Source: Arenimonas caeni
GTDB lineage: Bacteria; Pseudomonadota; Gammaproteobacteria; Xanthomonadales; Xanthomonadaceae
Assembly (NCBI RefSeq): GCF_003024235.1
Contig: NZ_KZ679084.1
Span: forward strand, 62,001 to 126,000
Length of the DNA stretch: 64,000 nt
Direction: 5' to 3'
The position numbers and the translations under genes were made by a program. The notes under the pieces are model-generated. The model worked only from the letters and a program-made list of their open reading frames with translations, ran no database searches and was not told the origin of the DNA. Below are positions 34,916 to 43,952 of the stretch, piece by piece. Within the stretch, counting starts at the first letter, position 1, and each line of letters starts with the position of its first letter.

Positions 34916-35560
34916 ATGGAAAACACCCCCCTGCCGCGCATGGCCGAGCGCTTCCGCGGCTTCCTGCCGGTCGTCGTCGACGTCGAGACCGGCGGCTTCG
35001 ACTGCAGCCGCCACGCCCTGCTCGAGATCGCCGCCGTGCCGATCGAACTCGACGGCGACGGCTACTACGTGCCCGGCGAGACCGTCAGCAGCCACGTCGA
35101 GCCCTTCGCGGGCAGCGAGATCGACCCGCGCTCGCTCGAGGTCACCGGCATCCGGCTCGACTGCGCCCTGCGCGGCGCCCTGCCCGAGCGCGAGGCGCTG
35201 GACCATGTGTTCGCCAAGGTCCGCGCCGCCGTGAAGCGCAACGGCTGCCAGCGCGCGATCCTGGTCGGCCACAACGCCCATTTCGACCTCGGTTTCCTGA
35301 ACGCTGCGGTGACGCGGACAGGACATAAACGCAACCCTTTCCACCCCTTCAGCACCTTCGATACGGTTACCCTAGCCGGCATGGCCTATGGCCAGACCGT
35401 GCTCAGCCGCGCGGTGCAGGCGGCGGGATTGCCATGGGATGGCGACCAGGCCCATTCGGCGGTGTACGACACCGAGCGCACGGCGCAGCTGTTTTGCGCG
35501 GTGCTCAACCGATGGCGCCAGTTCTGCTCGCAGGACCTCGCCGCAAGCCACCAGGACTGA
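34916..35560 (+). CDS. rnt: Ribonuclease T
   Basis: 3'-5' exoribonuclease that trims tRNA and stable-RNA 3' ends. It has 214 residues, typical. DEDDh active-site motifs: [10 protein letters not shown] (Asp, Glu), [13 protein letters not shown], and [11 protein letters not shown] (His, Asp). The start is ATG at 34916 ([19 protein letters not shown]). It follows the bufferin operon by 23 bp; functional connection not suggested. Confidence 0.95.
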   Translation: MENTPLPRMAERFRGFLPVVVDVETGGFDCSRHALLEIAAVPIELDGDGYYVPGETVSSHVEPFAGSEIDPRSLEVTGIRLDCALRGALPEREALDHVFAKVRAAVKRNGCQRAILVGHNAHFDLGFLNAAVTRTGHKRNPFHPFSTFDTVTLAGMAYGQTVLSRAVQAAGLPWDGDQAHSAVYDTERTAQLFCAVLNRWRQFCSQDLAASHQD

Positions 35561-35587
35561 GCGCGCCCCTCCAACCGGGAGACCGCG

Positions 35588-36550
35588 ATGATCCACGACT
35601 CCATCCTCGGCACCGTAGGCGACACGCCGATCGTCCGCATCAACCAGCTGGCGCCGGACGGCGTCGCGATGTACGCCAAGCTCGAGTTCTTCAACCCGAT
35701 GTCCTCGGTGAAGGATCGCCTGGCCACCGCCATCATCCTCGACGCCGAAGCCTCCGGCGCACTCAAGCCGGGCCAGATGGTGGTCGAGGCCACCTCGGGC
35801 AACACCGGCGTCGCGCTGGCGATGGTGTGCGCGGCGCGCGGCTATCCCTTCGTGGCCTTCATGAGCGAGACCTTCTCGGTCGAGCGCCGCAAGCTGATGC
35901 GCGCGCTGGGCGCGAAGGTGATCCTGACGCCGGCGGCCGAACGCGGCAGCGGCATGGTCAGGCGCGCGCGCGAGTTCGCGGAAAGGCACGGCGCCTTCCT
36001 CGCCCGGCAGTTCGAGAACCCGGCCAACCCGGCCTGGCACCGCGCCACCACCGGCCCGGAAATCCTGCGCGACTTCGCCGGCAGGCGCCTGGACTGGTTC
36101 GTCACCGGCTACGGCACCGGCGGCACGATGACCGGCGCCGGCGAGGTGCTCAAGCTGGCGCGGCCCGACCTGAAGATCGCCGCCACCGAACCAGCCGGCG
36201 CCGCCCTGCTTTCGGGCAAGGACTGGCAGCCGCACAAGATCCAGGGCTGGACCCCGGACTTCATCCCCGAGGTGCTCAACCGCGACATCTACGACCTGAT
36301 CGTGCCCGTCGACGACGTGCTCGCCCGCGACACCGCGCGCGACCTGGCGCGGCGCGAGGGCATCTTCTGCGGCATCTCCGGCGGCGCCACCTTCGCGGCG
36401 GCGCTGGAACTGGCCCGCACGCTCGAGCCGGGCAGCGTGGTGCTGGCCATGATCCCCGACACCGGCGAGCGCTACCTGAGCACCTTCCTGTTCGAAGGCA
36501 TCAACGAAGGCAGCGACGACGAGTGGCTGGCCTCGCTGGAGGCGGGCTGA
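35588..36550 (+). CDS. cysK: Cysteine synthase (O-acetylserine sulfhydrylase)
   Basis: PLP enzyme forming cysteine from O-acetylserine and sulfide. It has 320 residues. The PLP lysine is in NPMSSVKDRLA (near residue 43), substrate loop TSGNTGVALA, phosphate loop GYGTGGTMTGAGE, and GISGGATFAAALE. CysK and CysM are hard to separate by eye; the gene symbol is the more likely of the two. It is 27 bp after rnt and convergent with the DUF1036 gene. Confidence 0.87.
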   Translation: MIHDSILGTVGDTPIVRINQLAPDGVAMYAKLEFFNPMSSVKDRLATAIILDAEASGALKPGQMVVEATSGNTGVALAMVCAARGYPFVAFMSETFSVERRKLMRALGAKVILTPAAERGSGMVRRAREFAERHGAFLARQFENPANPAWHRATTGPEILRDFAGRRLDWFVTGYGTGGTMTGAGEVLKLARPDLKIAATEPAGAALLSGKDWQPHKIQGWTPDFIPEVLNRDIYDLIVPVDDVLARDTARDLARREGIFCGISGGATFAAALELARTLEPGSVVLAMIPDTGERYLSTFLFEGINEGSDDEWLASLEAG

Positions 36551-36562
36551 GCGCCCGCCCCC

Positions 36563-37030
36563 TCAGGGGTCGAGGTTCCAGGTAAAGGTGCCGTACTCGT
36601 CCATGCTGGCGGGCTGGAAGCCGCGGGTTTCCTGCCCGGACCCGCAGGTGTTCGCGTTCGTCGAGTAGAAGTTGTACGGGCCGGGGTACTCGACGCACAG
36701 CGTGTGGCTGCCGCCCCAGTAGAGGTCGGAGCCGTCGGCGTCGGCGTAGAAATAGAAGTTGCTGTTGATGGTCTCGACGATGTTGTTGCAGTCGCCGGCG
36801 TCGACGCGGAACCAGCCGCGGTTGTAGAAGCGCTTCTCGCCCACCGGGATGTACGACACCGCCACCAGCGCGTCATGGCTGCTGCGGTTGCAGACCTTGA
36901 GCTGGATCGTGGAGGGCTGGTTGGCAGTCGCCTCCTCTTCCCACTCGTCCTCCCAGTCCTGCCCCACCGCGGCCGGCGCGACCGCCAGCACCAGGGCCGC
37001 CAGCGCGGCCCGCGTCGTCATGTGCTTCAT
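36563..37030 (-). CDS. Exported DUF1036-domain protein
   Basis: A 155-residue protein of unknown function. A signal peptide ends near VGQ (residue 23), followed by an acidic stretch (DWEDEWEEEA). The DUF1036 core is LKVCNRSSHDALVAVSYIP through GWFRVDAGDC, with conserved Cys residues that may form disulfides. The start is ATG at 37030; an in-frame ATG 48 bp upstream adds residues that do not look like a signal peptide. It is monocistronic. Confidence 0.82.
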   Translation of the reverse strand: MKHMTTRAALAALVLAVAPAAVGQDWEDEWEEEATANQPSTIQLKVCNRSSHDALVAVSYIPVGEKRFYNRGWFRVDAGDCNNIVETINSNFYFYADADGSDLYWGGSHTLCVEYPGPYNFYSTNANTCGSGQETRGFQPASMDEYGTFTWNLDP

Positions 37031-37099
37031 TGCCCAAGATCCCCTGTTGGTGCCACCGAAGGTAGCAAGCTTCGGCACCCGGGTTAAGTGGGTCCTGTC

Positions 37100-37405
37100 T
37101 CAGTCCTGGCGGCCGGCCGCCCCGCCCCCCGGCCGCAGGCGCCCCATCCGTGCCCGCAGGCCGCGCCACAGGCCGTAGAGGCTGATGGCGATCCAGGCCA
37201 GTTGCATGATCGTGGTGGAGATCACGGTGCTGAAGTCCGGGCCCGGCCCGAAGATCGAGACCAGGATGAACACGGCGCCGAACAGGTTGGCCAGCTGGTA
37301 GCCCAGCGCGTCGCCCTTCAGGCGCCCGGCCTGCAGCAGGAAGAAGGCGCCGAGCACGAAGGCCACGCCGGCCAGGCCGACGAAGTCGTACCACTGCAGG
37401 CTCAC
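37100..37405 (-). CDS. Small membrane protein, CBU_0592-like family
   Basis: A 101-residue protein with three hydrophobic segments (LAGVAFVLGAFFLLQAG, NLFGAVFILVSIF, IMQLAWIAISLYGLW). The pattern resembles the small CBU_0592-type membrane proteins, function unknown. It overlaps the rlmB stop by 4 bp, so it is the third gene of rnr-rlmB and is translated by coupling. Confidence 0.75.
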   Translation of the reverse strand: MSLQWYDFVGLAGVAFVLGAFFLLQAGRLKGDALGYQLANLFGAVFILVSIFGPGPDFSTVISTTIMQLAWIAISLYGLWRGLRARMGRLRPGGGAAGRQD

Positions 37406-38157
37406 AGGCCACCCCCGCGCTGGCGCACCACTTCGAACAGGGCGATGCCGGTGGCCACCGACACGTTCAGGCTCTCCATCTCGCCCGGCATCGGGATGCG
37501 CACCAGGCCGTCGCAGGTTTCACGGGTCAGCCGGCGCATGCCCTCGCCCTCGCCGCCCATCACCAGGGCGATGTTGCCCTTGAGGTCGGTGGCGTGGATC
37601 GTGGCCGGCGCCTCGCCGTCGAGGCCGTAGATCCAGACGCCGAGCTCCTGCAGCCTCTTGAGCGTGCGCGCGAGGTTGGTGACGCTGACCACCGGGATCC
37701 GGTCGGCGGCGCCGGCCGAGGTCTTGCGCACGGTGGCGTTCACCGGCGCGGCCTTGTCCTTGGGGATCACCACGGCGGTGACGCCGGCGGCGGCGGCCGT
37801 GCGCAGGCAGGCGCCGAGGTTGTGCGGGTCCTGCACGCCGTCGAGCACCAGCACCAGCGCCTTGCCGTCCGCGGCCTCCACCAGCCCCGGCAGCTCCTTC
37901 TCGTCGGTGGCCTTGGCGGCCTCGTAGCGGGCCACCGCGCCCTGGTGGCGCAGGCCGCCGGCGATGCCCTCGAGCGACTGCAGCGGCACGCGCCGCACCG
38001 GCACGTCGCGGCGCCGGGCGGTTTCCTCGATCTCGGTGATGCGCGGGTTCTTGCTGCCGGCCTCGAGCAGCACCTCGCGCACGTGCTCGAGGTCGTGTTC
38101 CAGCGCCGAGGCCACGGCATTGATGCCGGCGACCCAGTTGTCCTTGCGGTTAGCCAT
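37402..38157 (-). CDS. rlmB: 23S rRNA (guanosine-2'-O)-methyltransferase
   Basis: Methylates G2251 (E. coli numbering) in the peptidyl-transferase loop. It has 251 residues: an N-terminal L30e-like RNA-binding domain (WVAGINAVASALEH) and a SpoU/TrmD knot with LVLDGVQDPHNLGACLRTA and the C-terminal NVSVATGIALFEVVRQR. It is 20 bp downstream of rnr, the usual operon. Confidence 0.96.
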   Translation of the reverse strand: MANRKDNWVAGINAVASALEHDLEHVREVLLEAGSKNPRITEIEETARRRDVPVRRVPLQSLEGIAGGLRHQGAVARYEAAKATDEKELPGLVEAADGKALVLVLDGVQDPHNLGACLRTAAAAGVTAVVIPKDKAAPVNATVRKTSAGAADRIPVVSVTNLARTLKRLQELGVWIYGLDGEAPATIHATDLKGNIALVMGGEGEGMRRLTRETCDGLVRIPMPGEMESLNVSVATGIALFEVVRQRGGGL

Positions 38158-38177
38158 CGTCGTTTCCTGTGGCGGGC

Positions 38178-40679
38178 TCAGTCGGCCCAGGCCTTCTTCT
38201 TTTTCTTCACGCCGCCGCGGCTGCCTTCCGGCTCGGCCAGGCGGAAATCGATGCGGCGGTCCTCGACGCTGGCCTTGAGCACCAGCACCCGCACCGGGTC
38301 GCCGAGCCGGAAGCGCAGCCCGGTGCGCTCACCGGCCAGGCTGCGCCGCAGCGGGTCGAAATGATAGTAGTCCTGCGGCAGCTGGGTCACGTGCACGAGG
38401 CCGTTGACCTTCGACCCGGCCAGTTCGACGAACAGGCCGAAGTTGGTGACGCCGCTGACCACGCCGTCGAACTCATGGCCGACGTGCTTCTCCATCCAGG
38501 CGCTGCGGTAGCGCTCGTCGACCTCGCGCTCGACCTCGTCGGCCTTGCGCTCCTTCTCCGAGCAGTGCAGCGACAGCGCCGCCATGTCCTTGGCGGTGTA
38601 CACGTAACCGGTGTCGCGGCCGGCATCGAGCGCGTGCTTGATGGCCCGGTGCAGCAGCAGGTCGGGGTAACGGCGGATCGGCGAGGTGAAGTGGGCGTAG
38701 GCCTCCAGCGCCAGGCCGAAATGGCCGTGGTTGTCGGTCTGGTACACGGCCAGGCTCTGCGAGCGCAGCAGCACGGTCTCGAGCAGGGCCGCGTCGGGCC
38801 GCTCGCGCACCTTCTTGAGCAGGCGGGTGAAGTCGCGCGGCTCCACGCGCCCCCAGGCCGGCAGGCTCAGCCCGAACTCGGAGAGGTATTCGAGCAGGTC
38901 GGCGTACTTGGCCTCGGGCGGACGCGGGTGCACGCGATAGGGCGCCGGCACCTGCTTGCCCGACACGAACTTCGCCGCCTCGACGTTGGCGGCGATCATG
39001 CATTCCTCGATCAGCTTGTGCGCGTCGTTGCGCTCGAGCATGCCGGCCTGCACGACCTCGCCCGAATTGTCGAGCACGAAGCGGACTTCGGAGGATTCGA
39101 ACTCGATCGCGCCGCGGCGGGAGCGCGCCCGGGCAAGCACCTGGTAGAGCTGGTGCAGCCGCTGCACCTGCGGCAGCAGCGAACCGACCTGGGCGATGGC
39201 TTCGGCGCCGGCCTCGGTGTCGGCCTCGCCCACCGCCTTCCAGACCTGGGTGTAGGTCAGGCGCGCGTGCGATCGCATCACCGCCTCGTAGAACTCCGAG
39301 CGGGTGACGTTGCCCTCGAAATCCACCTGCATGTCGCAGGCGAAGCACAGGCGCTCGACCTTGGGCATCAGCGAGCAGATGCCGTTCGAAAGCGTCTCGG
39401 GCAGCATCGGCACCACGAAACCCGGGAAGTACACCGAGGTCGCGCGCTTGGTGGCCTCGTCGTCGAGCGAGGTGCCCGGCCGCACGTAGTGCGAGACGTC
39501 GGCGATGGCCACCACCAGCCGGAAACCTTCGGCATTGGGCTCGCACCAGACGGCGTCGTCGAAGTCCTTGGCGTCCTCGCCGTCGATGGTGACCAGGGGC
39601 AGCTTGCGCAGGTCGACGCGGCGGCGCGCCTCGGCGGCCGGCACCTCCAGCGCCACCTCGGCGGCCTCGGCCAAGGCCTCGCGCGGGAACTCGTGCGGCA
39701 GGTCGTGGCCGTGGATGGCCGCCTGCACCACCAGCGAAGGCGTGAGCCGGTCGCCCAGCACCAGCAGGATGCGGCCCACCGGCGGGCGTCCGTCCTGCGG
39801 CGGCTCGGTGATTTCCACCACCACCAGCTGGCCTTCGCGGGCGCCGTTGTTCTCGCCGGCGGGGATCAGCACCTCGGTCAGCACGCGGCGATCATCGGGC
39901 ACGACGATGCCGATGCGGGCGCGTTCGCCGTAACGGCCGGTCAGCCGGGTCAGGCGGTGCTCGAGCACCTCGACGATGGCGCCTTCGCGGCGGCCACGGC
40001 GGTCGACGCCGGTGATCGAGGCGAGCACGCGGTCGCCGTGCAGGGCCTTGCGCAGCTCGCCCGGCGGCAGGAACAGGTCCTCGCCGCCGTCGTCGCACTT
40101 GAGGAAGCCGAAGCCATCGGGATTGGCGATGACCGTGCCGGCGACCAGGTCGAGCTTGCGCGCCACGGCGTAGCCGCCGCGGCGATTGAGCAGCAGCTGG
40201 CCGTCGCGCACCATCGCCGCCAGCCGGCGCGACAGCGGCTCGAGCCGGTCCTCGGCGAGCAGGTCCAGCCCTTCGGCGATCTCGCGCAGCGACTGCGGGC
40301 CGGTGGCGTCGACCAGCCATTCGGTGATCGCCTCGCGGCTGGCGATGGGGTTCTCGTAGCGGGCGGCCTCGCGCGCGGCCATGGGATCGTGGAAGGCCGG
40401 GGCACGCTTGTGGCCGCGCGGCGGGTGGGCCGGCGCCGGGGCGGACGGCCCCTTGCCGCCGCGGCGCGGTGCCTCCGCCGCACCGGGCTTGCCGGGCTTG
40501 GCGGGCTTGCCGCCCGGGCCGGACTTGCCGGACTTGGCGGCCGGGGCGGCCTTGCCGGAGCCGGCCGGCCGGCCCTTCTTCGAGGGTTTGCCGGAATCGC
40601 CGGCGCGCAGGTTCTCGGGCATCCAGGGCGGCAGCTTGGCGCCCGGGCTCTTCTTCTTGTTCTTGGGGGCTTGGGTCAT
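38178..40679 (-). CDS. rnr: Ribonuclease R
   Basis: Processive 3'-5' exoribonuclease that degrades structured RNA. It has 833 residues from ATG at 40679. A Lys/Pro/Gly-rich N-terminal tail of about 100 residues is lineage-specific. Then cold-shock domains, the RNB catalytic domain (LVTIDGEDAKDFDDAVWCE, with the Asp residues) and an S1 domain (EFDGVVSGVTNFGLFVEL), ending in VKKKKKAWAD. The intergenic region upstream contains the divergent tRNA-Leu promoter. Confidence 0.96.
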   Translation of the reverse strand: MTQAPKNKKKSPGAKLPPWMPENLRAGDSGKPSKKGRPAGSGKAAPAAKSGKSGPGGKPAKPGKPGAAEAPRRGGKGPSAPAPAHPPRGHKRAPAFHDPMAAREAARYENPIASREAITEWLVDATGPQSLREIAEGLDLLAEDRLEPLSRRLAAMVRDGQLLLNRRGGYAVARKLDLVAGTVIANPDGFGFLKCDDGGEDLFLPPGELRKALHGDRVLASITGVDRRGRREGAIVEVLEHRLTRLTGRYGERARIGIVVPDDRRVLTEVLIPAGENNGAREGQLVVVEITEPPQDGRPPVGRILLVLGDRLTPSLVVQAAIHGHDLPHEFPREALAEAAEVALEVPAAEARRRVDLRKLPLVTIDGEDAKDFDDAVWCEPNAEGFRLVVAIADVSHYVRPGTSLDDEATKRATSVYFPGFVVPMLPETLSNGICSLMPKVERLCFACDMQVDFEGNVTRSEFYEAVMRSHARLTYTQVWKAVGEADTEAGAEAIAQVGSLLPQVQRLHQLYQVLARARSRRGAIEFESSEVRFVLDNSGEVVQAGMLERNDAHKLIEECMIAANVEAAKFVSGKQVPAPYRVHPRPPEAKYADLLEYLSEFGLSLPAWGRVEPRDFTRLLKKVRERPDAALLETVLLRSQSLAVYQTDNHGHFGLALEAYAHFTSPIRRYPDLLLHRAIKHALDAGRDTGYVYTAKDMAALSLHCSEKERKADEVEREVDERYRSAWMEKHVGHEFDGVVSGVTNFGLFVELAGSKVNGLVHVTQLPQDYYHFDPLRRSLAGERTGLRFRLGDPVRVLVLKASVEDRRIDFRLAEPEGSRGGVKKKKKAWAD

Positions 40680-40743
40680 CCGCGCATGGTACACCCCGGC
40701 CCCTGAGCGCCAGCCGCACGCTTCCGGCGTCGCCGCGCGGTCG

Positions 40744-40772
40744 TTGACAAAACCCGGCGCCGGCCTTAGATT
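40744..40772 (+). promoter_or_regulatory. sigma-70 promoter of tRNA-Leu
   Basis: Consensus TTGACA (40744-40749) and TAGATT (40767-40772) with 17-bp spacing, ending 33 bp before the tRNA. Confidence 0.7.
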
Positions 40773-40805
40773 ACGCGGCTCTTGTCGCACTGCGGCGAGA
40801 CACCT

Positions 40806-40890
<85 letters not shown>

Positions 40891-40913
40891 GCTTTAGGGT
40901 TCACCCCTTCCGA

Positions 40914-40938
40914 AACCCCGCTCCCATGCGGGGTTTTG
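40914..40938 (+). terminator. Element-borne terminator behind tRNA-Leu
   Basis: Stem AACCCCGC (40914-40921) with GCGGGGTT (40928-40935), 6-nt loop, then TTTGCGTTTT. It lies inside the element and replaces the native tRNA terminator now displaced to 47003-47027. Confidence 0.75.
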
Positions 40939-41011
40939 CGTTTTCGGGGCCGTGGAATTCCTAGGTGGGTCCCAGGAAGTGACGGACCCCTGTGCCGGTC
41001 GCCAGACGACC

Positions 41012-42940
41012 ATGAGCACGAACGCCTACCTCTACCGCCGCAACGGCACCTACTACTTCCGCTGGTCCATTCCCTTGGCTTGCCGACTGCGCATGCCGTC
41101 GGGCGAACCGTGCGAGCTTCGCCTATCCCTGCGAACGACCCACCCGCCAACGGCTCGCCATCGGGCGGCACGCTGCTGGCTGGCTGCCCTAGAGGCCGCT
41201 GAGGGCTTCCTTGTCTCGGGTCGGGCCATCCGATACAACGACCTGATAGCCGCCATCAGGACCCGTGCCCGCATGCCCACCGAAACCACCGCCCCGGAAA
41301 CGCCCCTGCTGTCGCTAGGAGCCGTCGCCGGGACCGTGGAGGTGCAGGCCCTCAAGGACACGATGGCGCACCTGGACGGACTCGGGGCCACGTTCTACTT
41401 ATCGGTCGAACATCGCGCCGCGAATCTCTGGGTGGACCGCCCCGAGCCCGACGGGACGCTTCGAGCGGAACTGGTCGAGCGGCTGGAGGACTTCGCGGAC
41501 GCCACGGCCTATCTCCCCCGCTCCAGCGTGACGGCGGCCCTCGCTGCGAATGAAAACCTGCTCAAGGTCGAGGCCGTGTTTTCCCGCCTGCCAGGCATGT
41601 GGGAGGGGTCCGAGCACGCCAGGCGACCCTACGAGGTTCGGTTCGATACCCCGCTGGTCGTCAACCTCAGCGCCCTTCTCGTGGATGCCGAGCTGGCCAA
41701 GGCCGCACCCAAGGCTATACAGCCGACGAGGACCGCCGCCTCGCCCGGAGGCATGCCCAGCCCCACCTGCGACCCCATCCTACTGTCCAAAGGCTTGGAG
41801 CTATGGCTCGAGCGGAACGACAGCTGGGCTGATGCCACCAAGGCGAACTACACCAGCTACGTTCAGCAGTTCATCGACGTGGTCGGCAAGGACTTGTCCA
41901 CCACCGACCTGACGGCTGACCACTTCACTGAGTTCGACAATATCGTCCGCAACCTGCCGAAGAACTGGAAGTCACTTCAGACCACGACGGGCAAGACCCT
42001 GCGTGCGCTCGCCAAGGAGAAGAAACCAAAGGGCGGCGGGACTTCCGCCAAGACCCTGAAGGAGAAGGCCGCCACCATCTCACAGTTTTTCGAGTTCTTG
42101 GAAGGGCAAGGTTACTGGCACGGACGATACGGCAAGAAGCTGTTTGAGGGCATCAAGTCGAACAAGAAGAGCCAGAAGCACCGAAAGGTATTCAGCAACG
42201 ACGAGCTGAAGACCCTGTTCACCGGCGAGGGCCTTCCGACGCTTCAGAGCGCGAAGTTCGCCCTCTACGTGTGGGGAAGCGTGCTGCTGCTATACACCGG
42301 CGCACGCCCCTCGGAAATCAGCCAGCTACGCCGAGAGGATGTCATCAAGGACCAGGACGGCACGTGGTACCTGCGGATTGCGGCCTCGGAGGAGCATGAG
42401 GACGAGGACGATGGAAAGCGGCTCAAGACGGACGCCAGCTCCCGCTCGGTCCCCCTCCACCCCGAGGTCATGGCCTTGGGCTTCGAGGTCTTCCTCGCCC
42501 ACTTCCAGCCAACTGACCCGCTGTTCCCCGAGGCCATGCGTCACAAGCAGAAGGTCAGCCGGGAGTTGGGTGACTGGTTCAACCAGAAGCTGCTGCCGGC
42601 AGCAGGCCTGAAGGGCGATGGGGCCGTCCTCTACTCCCTTCGCCATACCGTTATCGAGCGGTTCAAGGGGGACGCGTCCCTTGACTACCTTGCCTGCGCC
42701 TACGTGGGCCACAGCACCGACGAGGACTCACAGCGCCCCAACAAGGTTTTCGTGGATACCTATGGGCGTGCCCACAGCCCCGCAACGCTGGCGGCGAGGC
42801 TGCATCCGATGCTGGACTTCGGCATCGACTGGACGCCCATCAAGAAGCTGATTGCCGATAAGGACACGGAATGGAAAGGCGGGAGGTTGCAACTGGCCCG
42901 GGCGAAGAAGGCCGCCAAGCGGGTCGCCAAGCAGCGGTAG
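41012..42940 (+). CDS. Tyrosine recombinase / integrase of the tRNA-Leu element
   Basis: Site-specific recombinase expected to integrate and excise the element. It has 642 residues from ATG at 41012, whose opening (MSTNAYLYRRNGTYYFRWSIP) matches the DUF6538-type N-terminus of such integrases; an in-frame ATG at 40952 is less likely. The C-terminal catalytic domain has the first Arg in YTGARPSEISQLRRED, then YSLRHT (second Arg; the usual first His of HxxR is Tyr), YVGHST and the nucleophile Tyr in FVDTYGRAH. It lies directly next to attL. Confidence 0.9.
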   Translation: MSTNAYLYRRNGTYYFRWSIPLACRLRMPSGEPCELRLSLRTTHPPTARHRAARCWLAALEAAEGFLVSGRAIRYNDLIAAIRTRARMPTETTAPETPLLSLGAVAGTVEVQALKDTMAHLDGLGATFYLSVEHRAANLWVDRPEPDGTLRAELVERLEDFADATAYLPRSSVTAALAANENLLKVEAVFSRLPGMWEGSEHARRPYEVRFDTPLVVNLSALLVDAELAKAAPKAIQPTRTAASPGGMPSPTCDPILLSKGLELWLERNDSWADATKANYTSYVQQFIDVVGKDLSTTDLTADHFTEFDNIVRNLPKNWKSLQTTTGKTLRALAKEKKPKGGGTSAKTLKEKAATISQFFEFLEGQGYWHGRYGKKLFEGIKSNKKSQKHRKVFSNDELKTLFTGEGLPTLQSAKFALYVWGSVLLLYTGARPSEISQLRREDVIKDQDGTWYLRIAASEEHEDEDDGKRLKTDASSRSVPLHPEVMALGFEVFLAHFQPTDPLFPEAMRHKQKVSRELGDWFNQKLLPAAGLKGDGAVLYSLRHTVIERFKGDASLDYLACAYVGHSTDEDSQRPNKVFVDTYGRAHSPATLAARLHPMLDFGIDWTPIKKLIADKDTEWKGGRLQLARAKKAAKRVAKQR

Positions 42941-43208
42941 CCCCTGATTGCAGCCAAGGCTAACTACATGGGCAATACCTCGCTCTTTTCGCGGCGCAGC
43001 ACAGCGCTTCTATATACCTATGATGATTACCCAAGCGGAATCGTTCTCGGCAGCCAGCCGAGCTAGCAAACCTGACCCCATGGGACGGGTTGCTTTTGCG
43101 TTGGTGTAATGAAAGTTGGTGAAAGACCCAAGCGTATTTTACCCTGGCTAAATGTTGACCAGCCAATTTCATACTCTGTAAACTCCTTTGAAATGAAGGA
43201 GACGAGCA
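42941..43208. other. Intergenic region of the element, no supported gene
   Basis: AT-rich 268 bp between the integrase and the HUH protein gene. Only short overlapping frames are present and none has a family resemblance. It carries the promoter below and is the natural place for a replication origin of the element, but no iterons or clear hairpin were found by eye. Confidence 0.5.
43155..43184 (+). promoter_or_regulatory. Putative promoter of the HUH protein gene
   Basis: TTGACC (43155-43160) and TAAACT (43179-43184) with 18-bp spacing; the AAGGAG ribosome-binding site follows at 43196-43201. Confidence 0.5.
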
Positions 43209-43856
43209 TTGCTCGGACACCCCTTCTGGAGATTGCAGAATGTGGAAAAGTTGAGTCATGCAAACGTTAGAGACGCTTGGAAGACGTTTCTGACCGGTAT
43301 CGAGCCGGATTACTTCGTCACACTAACGTATAGCATCGGGCTACCGGACAAAGCAGCAGCCTCGTCGCTTCAGTTTTTCCTAAGGTGTATCTTCAAGGCA
43401 CTCCCCAAGCGTATCCGCCTTAGGGCCATGGGGGCTGTATGCGTTGAGAGAACGACCATTGGGAAGTATGCGGGGACTCACCACTTCCATATTCTGTTTG
43501 CCCGCATTGACGATGCAGCCAAGGACTACGAGTCCAAATTCAAAGCGATAGCGGAGAAGGCTGCCGGCAGATTGAAAACACGCAAGAACATCCCGTTGGT
43601 TCCCCCCAAGAACATTCACACAGTATCTGTATGGGACTCAGATGGCTTAGCAGATTATGTGACTAAGCGAGGCAAGTTTCCTTTTGACCGAGATGGTCTA
43701 AAGGTCTGGCTCTTCGACAGGAATGGCGTCGACCATGACTTACCTGGCGAGGAATCCATGATTTGGGTAGACACTAACCGTGATTCCTCAGATGCCCGCA
43801 ATCATCGGAGGCGCAGCCGTTACAGCCCAGTTCCGGAGCCACTTAGGTATAGGTGA
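43209..43856 (+). CDS. HUH/Rep-like rolling-circle replication protein
   Basis: Predicted single-strand endonuclease starting rolling-circle replication or transfer. It has 215 residues, more AT-rich than the host genes. The three Rep motifs are in order: FVTLTY (36-41), HHFHILF with the HUH pair His92/His94, and DYVTK with candidate nucleophile Tyr150 and Lys153. The start is TTG at 43209, decided by AAGGAG at 43196-43201 with 7-nt spacing; no ATG lies in frame before motif 2. It follows the integrase by 268 bp. The assignment rests on motifs, not on a named family. Confidence 0.68.
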   Translation: MLGHPFWRLQNVEKLSHANVRDAWKTFLTGIEPDYFVTLTYSIGLPDKAAASSLQFFLRCIFKALPKRIRLRAMGAVCVERTTIGKYAGTHHFHILFARIDDAAKDYESKFKAIAEKAAGRLKTRKNIPLVPPKNIHTVSVWDSDGLADYVTKRGKFPFDRDGLKVWLFDRNGVDHDLPGEESMIWVDTNRDSSDARNHRRRSRYSPVPEPLRYR

Positions 43857-43952
43857 GATATTCATGCAATCCTAGTTTCGGCTTTCAGAAGTCAATTGAC
43901 TTCATACCCAAAGAAAACTGAACTAGCGACTGCCAGGGGTGCTTGCCGCTGG

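Noticed and set aside
38169-40706. 845-codon plus-strand open frame opposite rnr
   Set aside because: Antisense shadow of ribonuclease R with no recognisable motif.
40952-41011. Longer integrase start at 40952
   Set aside because: The extra 20 residues lie next to the terminator and lack homology; MSTNAYLYRRNGTYYF at 41012 is the normal family start.
43063-43263. Short minus-strand frames upstream of the HUH gene
   Set aside because: Overlap each other and the promoter; no motif or ribosome-binding site.
43194-43270. Small open frame starting ATG at 43194
   Set aside because: Its ATG overlaps the Shine-Dalgarno of the HUH protein gene and it has no ribosome-binding site of its own.
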